From: Paenibacillus yonginensis | GTDB lineage: Bacteria; Bacillota; Bacilli; Paenibacillales; Paenibacillaceae | Direction: 5' to 3' | DNA: 64,000 nucleotides | NCBI RefSeq assembly: GCF_001685395.1 | Contig: NZ_CP014167.1 | Coordinates: forward strand, 1,989,501-2,053,500 | Shown here: piece after piece, positions 59,143-64,000 of the stretch | Layout: each line of letters begins with the position of its first letter | Numbering within the stretch: position 1 is the first letter of the stretch | Translations under genes and position numbers: made by a program | The notes under the pieces: model-generated | What the model was told of the DNA's origin: nothing | Database searches by the model: none | Seen by the model: the letters and a program-made list of their open reading frames with translations, nothing else

Positions 59143-60924
59143 CTATCCCTCCATGGTTTCTTCCAGCTTAACGGCCGGAAGCGTTATAGTGACTGCAGTC
59201 CCTTCCTCCAGCTCGCTTTCATAGGAGAGGCCGTAGTCCGGCCCATAATACAAGCGGATTCTTTCATGCACGTTGTGAACGCCGACCCCCGAGCCGCTTC
59301 CTTTTACCCGTTTCTCCCCGCTCAAAATACCCTTCAGCACCTCTTCCGTCATCCCGATGCCGTTGTCCTGCAAAGTAATGATCAGCTGATCGCCAGCGAC
59401 CTGGGCACTGATGCGGATATGGCCGGTTTCGGCCAGCACCTCGATGCCGTGGTAGACGGCATTTTCAGCAAGCGGCTGCAGAATCAGCTTCAGGCAAGAG
59501 CAGCCCAAAGCCTCCTCGCTGGCTTCAATCTCGAACTCAAATTTATTCTTGAAACGAATCTTCTGGATGACCAGATAATGTCTGACATGCTCCAGTTCGT
59601 CGCGCAGCGGAATGATATTGTTGCCTTGACTCAAGCTGATGCGGAAAAACTTCGACAGCGACGTAATCGTCGTAACCACCTCGTCACTCCGGCCCATTTC
59701 GGCAAGCCGGGTCATGGCATTCAGCGTATTGTACAGAAAATGCGGATTGATCTGCGCCTGCAGCGCGTCCAGCTCGCTCTTGCGTTTCGCTTCCTGCTCA
59801 TGGATGATCTGATCCATCAGCTCGCGAATCCGCCGAAGCATCAAATTAAACCGCTTAAACAGCTGTTCAACCTCATAAGGACCGCTTACCGGCACCAGCG
59901 CGCGGAAATCACCGCTTTCGATCCGTTTCACCGATCGTTCCAGCTTGCGGATCGGCTGGGCGATCTTATAAGACACCACTACCGAAATCAGCAGCACCAG
60001 AGCAATAGCAATGATCAGAAACCGGAAAATAAACGTGTTCAGATCCTTTTTTGTTGTCATGATCTCATCGGCATAAGAAACGCCGACCACCCGCCAGCCG
60101 GTCGGATTGACGGTCTTGATCGTAATGATCCGCTTCTCGCCGGTTGATTCATCTTCATAGGAACCGTAAGCATAGTTAAGCACCGGCTCCAAGTTCTCAT
60201 ATTTCAATCCGGCGTAAATTAGCTGCTGCTGTGGATGATAAACAATGTTCCCCTGCGGATCGATGATGTAGATATAACCCTTTTTGCCCAGACTGATCCG
60301 GTGGCTGAGCTCGTCGATCGTACGGAAGTTCACATCGAGCACCAGCACGCCCGGCTTCTTTTGGCCATGATCGTTGTAAACGATTTGTTTGCTTAAGGAC
60401 ACCACCCAGCGGTACTGCCACTTGAACAGATTCTGGATATGCGGCGGCGAGAACTGCAGAGTTCCCGGATTCTTCTGGGCGGACACAAACCAGCTTTGCT
60501 CCTGAAGTTTGGTATTAGGCCTAAGAGCAACGGCCGGTACGTTCAGCACCAGTGATCCGTCGGGTTTAAACAAGGCCGCGGACACCAGATCCGCTCTCGT
60601 TTCGAGAATCGTTGACAGCTGGTTTTGTGTCTGTTCGTCGCCCAGCAAGCCGGATTCGTCAATCTTTTTCTCCAATATTTCAAAAATATCCTGAATTCCC
60701 CCGACATACAGCTCCAAATTCGAGCTGACCTGCTCAATGATCTGGCCGATATTCAGATAGGTGTTCTCTTCAGCTGATGAGGAAAACTTGTTGTATAACA
60801 TCAGGCTCGCGATCAATACCGAAAAGACGGTAACGAACATAATGGTTAAGGTTACGATCACCTGGATCTGTTTGACGTGCAGCCTTCGGGGCAGCGTCAG
60901 GAGCCACTTCAGTCCGTCTCTCAT
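59143..60924 (-). CDS. Sensor histidine kinase (YesM-type)
   Basis: A 593-residue kinase. The first helix (VIVTLTIMFVTVFSVLIASL) and a second near residue 300 flank a dCache-like outer domain (YIYIIDPQGNIVYHP). HAMP follows, then the His_kinase motif LQAQINPHFLYNTLNAM, N-box NAVYHGIEVL and G-box LQDNGIGM. It overlaps the response regulator by ATGA. Normal length, without the low-complexity insertion of the other kinase. Confidence 0.9.
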   Translation of the reverse strand: MRDGLKWLLTLPRRLHVKQIQVIVTLTIMFVTVFSVLIASLMLYNKFSSSAEENTYLNIGQIIEQVSSNLELYVGGIQDIFEILEKKIDESGLLGDEQTQNQLSTILETRADLVSAALFKPDGSLVLNVPAVALRPNTKLQEQSWFVSAQKNPGTLQFSPPHIQNLFKWQYRWVVSLSKQIVYNDHGQKKPGVLVLDVNFRTIDELSHRISLGKKGYIYIIDPQGNIVYHPQQQLIYAGLKYENLEPVLNYAYGSYEDESTGEKRIITIKTVNPTGWRVVGVSYADEIMTTKKDLNTFIFRFLIIAIALVLLISVVVSYKIAQPIRKLERSVKRIESGDFRALVPVSGPYEVEQLFKRFNLMLRRIRELMDQIIHEQEAKRKSELDALQAQINPHFLYNTLNAMTRLAEMGRSDEVVTTITSLSKFFRISLSQGNNIIPLRDELEHVRHYLVIQKIRFKNKFEFEIEASEEALGCSCLKLILQPLAENAVYHGIEVLAETGHIRISAQVAGDQLIITLQDNGIGMTEEVLKGILSGEKRVKGSGSGVGVHNVHERIRLYYGPDYGLSYESELEEGTAVTITLPAVKLEETMEG

Positions 60925-62594
60925 GCCCTCACGCCGTTCCGATATTCTTTAGGGGATACGCCGAAACGTTTCTTGAAGCAGAAGCTGAAGTAATTGGGAT
61001 CGCTGAAGCCTACTTTTTCGGCAATTTCGAACGCCTTCAGATCGGTCATCAGCAGCAGTTCCTGCGCCGCTTCCATCCGAATGCCCATTAAATAGCCGAC
61101 AAACGTCATTTTGGTTTCCTTCTTAAAAATGTTGCTGAAATAGCCGGTGCTGATGTGCAGATGCTGGCACAGCCGGCCAATGGACATATCTTCTTCGGCA
61201 TAATGGGCTTTCACATAACTTTTGGCTTCTTCCACCAGCCGCCGATACCCGGACTGCCGGTCTGCGGCAATAAAGCTTCTCAGCCTGAGGCAGATGCCGG
61301 TAAACCATTCCTTCGCATCCTCGGCCAACGTGAAGCTGGCAATCGCCGCCAGCCCTGTGCCGCTGTCACCGAACACCGCCTCAAGGTCAGCATTATGCTC
61401 TTTCGCTGTTTTCACCAGCGTAGTCAGCAGCTCCAGCAGAAACAGCTGGAAATCGCCATAGGACTGCCCCGACCCGATCAACTCGGAAAATAACTCATCC
61501 ATCATCTCCAGCAGCTCGCCGTCGCTGCCCAGCTTGATCTTACGAACCAGCTGCTGCTCAAGGCTTTCGTCAAACACGAGCGGCCGGTCGGAACGCTGCT
61601 CCACATCGCCGATCCAGATAACCTTATTGGTCCCTAGAATCATCCTGTAATCCAGGGCCTGCCGGGCTTCTCCGTAGCTCTCCGGCATCTTGGCCAGCTC
61701 GCTGCCGGGTAAACCAGCGCCTATCGTCACCGTCAGCTTCAAATACCGTTCAACATGATGCCGGATCTCTTCCAGCAGCCGCAGATTCTCCTCCATAAAC
61801 CCGGATGAGCGGCGCTCCCTCCCCAGCATAAGCAGCACCACTTCGCCGGCATGGATAAAAGCATATCCCCGGCGGTGTTTCTCCATCGTCTCCTGCGCGA
61901 TATTGAGCACGGCAAACTGCTTCAGCTCCACGTTGGGCGTATCGCGCAAAGAGCCTGTTTCGCCGGAAGAATCCGAGAAGTCGGACGGGGACGGCTGGTA
62001 AGCTCCCTGCAGTCGGGTCAGCATTCGGTCAAGGCTGATTACAGCGACAGCAAACTGCTCGCCCTCCAGATCCAGCTGATAGCTGCGGCATTTCTGTTCC
62101 AGCTCAGACGTACTGATTTTACGAGTCACAATTCCGGCCAGAAACAGATTCTGCAGCATCGGCAGATTTTGCCGGTAATGCTCCCTAAGCGCCTGTAGAT
62201 TCTCGCGCTGCTCCATTTCGCGGTCTATGCTCTGCTTAACCTTCGTAAGAACCTGCTCCAGATCCTTTGAAGAAAATGGCTTTAACACATATTCGTCAAT
62301 TTGCAGCTTGATGGCTTTCTGGGCATATTCAAACTCCTCGAATCCGGTCAAAATAATGATCCGTGTTGACGGAGAATATTGCCTGATCCATTCAGCCAGC
62401 TGGAGACCGTTCATAAACGGCATTTGAATGTCCGTAACTACGACGTCAGGCCTGGATTTCTCTATCATTTCTGCAGCTTCTCTGCCGTTCTCTGCCGTTT
62501 CAACAGAATCGAATCCAAGGGCCGCCCAGTTGATCTGATCCAGAAGTCCCTCACGCACGTCCGTTTCATCGTCCGCAAGAATCAGTTTATACAT
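60921..62594 (-). CDS. AraC-type response regulator (YesN-like)
   Basis: A 557-residue regulator. The receiver starts LILADDETDVREG, with Asp55 in VVTDIQMP and the Lys in YVLKPFSS. A ~300-residue linker precedes the AraC domain (MSIGRLCQHLHISTGYFSNI and AFEIAEKVGFSDPNYFSFC). It heads the operon, with a clear promoter and a cre site upstream. The mglBAC operon downstream is its expected target. Confidence 0.92.
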   Translation of the reverse strand: MYKLILADDETDVREGLLDQINWAALGFDSVETAENGREAAEMIEKSRPDVVVTDIQMPFMNGLQLAEWIRQYSPSTRIIILTGFEEFEYAQKAIKLQIDEYVLKPFSSKDLEQVLTKVKQSIDREMEQRENLQALREHYRQNLPMLQNLFLAGIVTRKISTSELEQKCRSYQLDLEGEQFAVAVISLDRMLTRLQGAYQPSPSDFSDSSGETGSLRDTPNVELKQFAVLNIAQETMEKHRRGYAFIHAGEVVLLMLGRERRSSGFMEENLRLLEEIRHHVERYLKLTVTIGAGLPGSELAKMPESYGEARQALDYRMILGTNKVIWIGDVEQRSDRPLVFDESLEQQLVRKIKLGSDGELLEMMDELFSELIGSGQSYGDFQLFLLELLTTLVKTAKEHNADLEAVFGDSGTGLAAIASFTLAEDAKEWFTGICLRLRSFIAADRQSGYRRLVEEAKSYVKAHYAEEDMSIGRLCQHLHISTGYFSNIFKKETKMTFVGYLMGIRMEAAQELLLMTDLKAFEIAEKVGFSDPNYFSFCFKKRFGVSPKEYRNGVRA

Positions 62595-62649
62595 GTCTGC
62601 TATCCGCCTTTCTCATGAAAATTCCGCTTGTTGGACAGCCTGTTTGCCA

Positions 62650-62663
62650 TGCAAACGCTTACC
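62650..62663 (-). promoter_or_regulatory. cre site upstream of the YesN gene (CcpA)
   Basis: GGTAAGCGTTTGCA on the minus strand matches TGWAARCGYTWNCW at 13 of 14 positions. It lies just after the promoter, where CcpA would block transcription. Confidence 0.7.
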
Positions 62664-62678
62664 CGTATACCATTCCCG

Positions 62679-62707
62679 ATCATAGCTTATGTTAGAAGAA
62701 TTGTAAA
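62679..62707 (-). promoter_or_regulatory. Promoter of the second sugar-sensing operon
   Basis: On the minus strand TTTACA (62707-62702), a 17-base spacer and TATGAT (62684-62679), about 85 bases before the response regulator ATG. Confidence 0.7.
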
Positions 62708-62754
62708 CCTGGCAAATTCATTCTAAGATTAACGTTTTCTATCCATCATCAGCC

Positions 62755-62797
62755 CCAAAAAAAAGAAAGACATGCAGCACGAGCCTGCATGTCTTTA
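62755..62797 (-). terminator. Terminator after the GNAT gene
   Basis: On the minus strand AAAGACATGCAG and CTGCATGTCTTT form a perfect stem, followed by CTTTTTTTT. Confidence 0.85.
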
Positions 62798-62843
62798 TCT
62801 ATATAAATGAAACCTGTCTATTAAAGAGAAGTGTCTATATCTA

Positions 62844-63299
62844 TTACAACGCTTTGCTCAGACGGTATCCGTTGCATTCAAAACCTTGTTTGAGGTAAAA
62901 CGATTTGGCCGAACCCGGACCTCTTTCCGCCTTATACCCTACATGCAGATGGCTGCAGGAAAGCTCGGCGGCGATGGTTTCTACCTGGGCAATCAATCGT
63001 TTGCCAAGCCCCATCTTCCGGAACTTCTCATCCACTACTAAAGAAGTAATGACCAGAACCGGCTGCTTCATATCCTGCTTGCGGACGACTTCCAAACCAA
63101 CCGTGCCAACAACCTCGCCGTCCAATTCAGCTACAAACGAAAATTTCGAAGACTGCTTATCCATCATAGTGAGGCGTTCTTTCATCACGTTCAGTGTTGT
63201 CGGGTAACTCAACTGGCGCATCAAAGACGTCAGAGCAAGCGCGTCATTGGAACAGCATTTCCGAATGACAAGCGTTGGTGCACATATCTCACTACTCAT
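62844..63299 (-). CDS. GNAT-family N-acetyltransferase
   Basis: A 151-residue single-domain acetyltransferase. The acetyl-CoA loop is VDEKFRKMGLGKRLIAQVE, followed by GSAKSFYLKQGF near the C-terminus. The start ATG lies one base after the purT stop, so both are probably co-transcribed. Substrate unknown. Confidence 0.85.
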   Translation of the reverse strand: MSSEICAPTLVIRKCCSNDALALTSLMRQLSYPTTLNVMKERLTMMDKQSSKFSFVAELDGEVVGTVGLEVVRKQDMKQPVLVITSLVVDEKFRKMGLGKRLIAQVETIAAELSCSHLHVGYKAERGPGSAKSFYLKQGFECNGYRLSKAL

Positions 63300-63300
63300 T

Positions 63301-64000
63301 TCAAGACCACTCCACCTTTAATAGATTTGCCGCTGCTGTCACGCGGCCTCGTGCGGTTTCCACATCTTCCGCAGCGCTGAGAGCTACAGCCATTCTCCGT
63401 CCGGGTTTGGTTTCCGGCTTGCCGAATACCCGGACCTGCGTGCGGGGCTGTTTCAAAGCTTCATCTATCCCAGAGATGATAAAATCAGTGCCTTCACGGT
63501 CTGCCTTCAAGGTTGCCGAAGCGCCAGCAGTCAGCAGATGCACTTCTTCAACCGGCAGTCCCAGAATCGCTCTGACATGCAAGGCAAACTCGGATAAATC
63601 CTGAGTCGCCATCGTCACCATGCCTGTATCGTGAGGTCTCGGGGAAACCTCGCTGAATACGATCCCGTCCGGTGTCACAAACAACTCGACGCCAAACAAT
63701 CCGTATCCGCCAAGCTCGTCCGTCACTTTCCGGGCGATATCCTGGGCTTCCTGCAGCTGAGCCTCCGTCATGCGGTGCGGCTGCCAAGACTCCACATAAT
63801 CCCCATCCTTCTGAATATGTCCGATGGGCGGACAGAACAACGTGCCCGATACCGAACGGACGGTCAGCAGCGTAATTTCACTGTCGAAATTCACGAAGGA
63901 CTCTACGATGACTCTGGTGGTTTTGCCTCTCGCTCCTTGTACGGCCGCTTCCCAGCTGGCCGCGGCATCATCAGCGGTTCTGCAGACCGACTGGCCTTTG
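63301..64000 (-). CDS. purT: Formate-dependent GAR transformylase, C-terminal part (cut by window edge)
   Basis: The 3' end of purT; the start lies beyond the right edge, and the reading frame is open to base 64000. PurT makes formyl-GAR from GAR, formate and ATP in purine synthesis. The ATP-grasp domain shows KGQSV at the edge, VESFVNFDSEITLLTVRS and FCPPIGHIQKDGDY, then the metal-binding ELFVTPDGIVFSEVSPRPHDTGM. The C-terminal block HLLTAGASATLKAD and GKPETKPGRRMAVAL matches PurT rather than PurK. Confidence 0.93.
   Translation of the reverse strand, partial: KGQSVCRTADDAAASWEAAVQGARGKTTRVIVESFVNFDSEITLLTVRSVSGTLFCPPIGHIQKDGDYVESWQPHRMTEAQLQEAQDIARKVTDELGGYGLFGVELFVTPDGIVFSEVSPRPHDTGMVTMATQDLSEFALHVRAILGLPVEEVHLLTAGASATLKADREGTDFIISGIDEALKQPRTQVRVFGKPETKPGRRMAVALSAAEDVETARGRVTAAANLLKVEWS

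Noticed and set aside
1..64000. CRISPR arrays, insertion sequences, prophage or integrase genes.
   Set aside because: No regularly spaced repeats, transposase, integrase or phage structural genes were seen on either strand.

Overview
The window looks like a chromosomal segment of a spore-forming Gram-positive of the Paenibacillus group. The evidence is gene style rather than any marker: balanced base composition, strong AGGAGG-type ribosome sites with frequent TTG/GTG starts, two AraC-output (YesN) regulators paired with YesM/LytS-type kinases, several lipoprotein solute-binding proteins, adenine deaminase, DUF4247 and DUF4178 proteins, a LexA-type SOS box, CcpA-type cre sites and a sigma-W-type promoter. 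No rRNA, prophage, insertion sequence or CRISPR array is visible. One tRNA (Lys, anticodon CTT) is present.

1-9.9 kb: small unlinked metabolic, repair and regulatory genes. These are a partial GNAT enzyme, a P-loop protein, a VanZ-RDD membrane protein, a radical SAM (SPL-like) protein behind a LexA box, a MerR regulator with a carboxymuconolactone decarboxylase, a YdeI-like protein, a decaying patch (Nudix with two frameshifts, GrpB remnant, a further broken ORF), and an EamA exporter divergent from a TrmB-type regulator. 10.2-16.8 kb: a compact purine-salvage operon combining a spermidine/iron-type ABC importer (binding protein, two permeases, ATPase) with a nucleoside hydrolase and adenine deaminase. 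16.9-25.5 kb: TetR and YafY/WYL regulators, a DinB protein, a response regulator-kinase-ABC exporter operon arranged like linearmycin resistance (Lnr), and two small or membrane proteins.

25.7-45 kb: a PilZ plus PAS-GGDEF-EAL c-di-GMP pair, an orphan ABC ATPase, acetyltransferases, RNA-modification enzymes, a MarR regulator, parE-parC (topoisomerase IV), an ABC-2 exporter, a GDSL hydrolase, the tRNA and a secreted CAP-domain protein. 41.8-50.1 kb: a sugar-sensing and uptake locus, with a ChvE-type binding protein, ATPase and permease followed by a membrane-tethered binding protein (frameshifted here), a sensor kinase and a YesN regulator. This matches the XylFII-LytS-YesN arrangement. 50.3-52.4 kb: a pspA-DUF4178-DUF4247 envelope-stress operon behind a near-perfect sigma-W promoter. 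52.5-54.3 kb: a TetR regulator and an NAD(P)-binding epimerase-like protein tied together by three copies of one operator. 54.4-62.6 kb: a second sugar locus, mglBAC preceded by YesN regulator, YesM kinase and a lipoprotein binding protein, with two cre sites and paired direct repeats upstream of mglB. The window ends with an acetyltransferase and the 3' part of purT.

The main theme is nutrient sensing and import. Two parallel modules each combine a dedicated binding protein, a kinase and an AraC-type regulator with a sugar ABC importer, and a third importer is built for purine nucleosides or bases. No clearly unprecedented system was found. The strongest leads are the purine importer operon, the A7-run frameshift in the sensor binding protein, the sigma-W PspA operon, the three-operator TetR locus and the LexA-controlled radical SAM gene.
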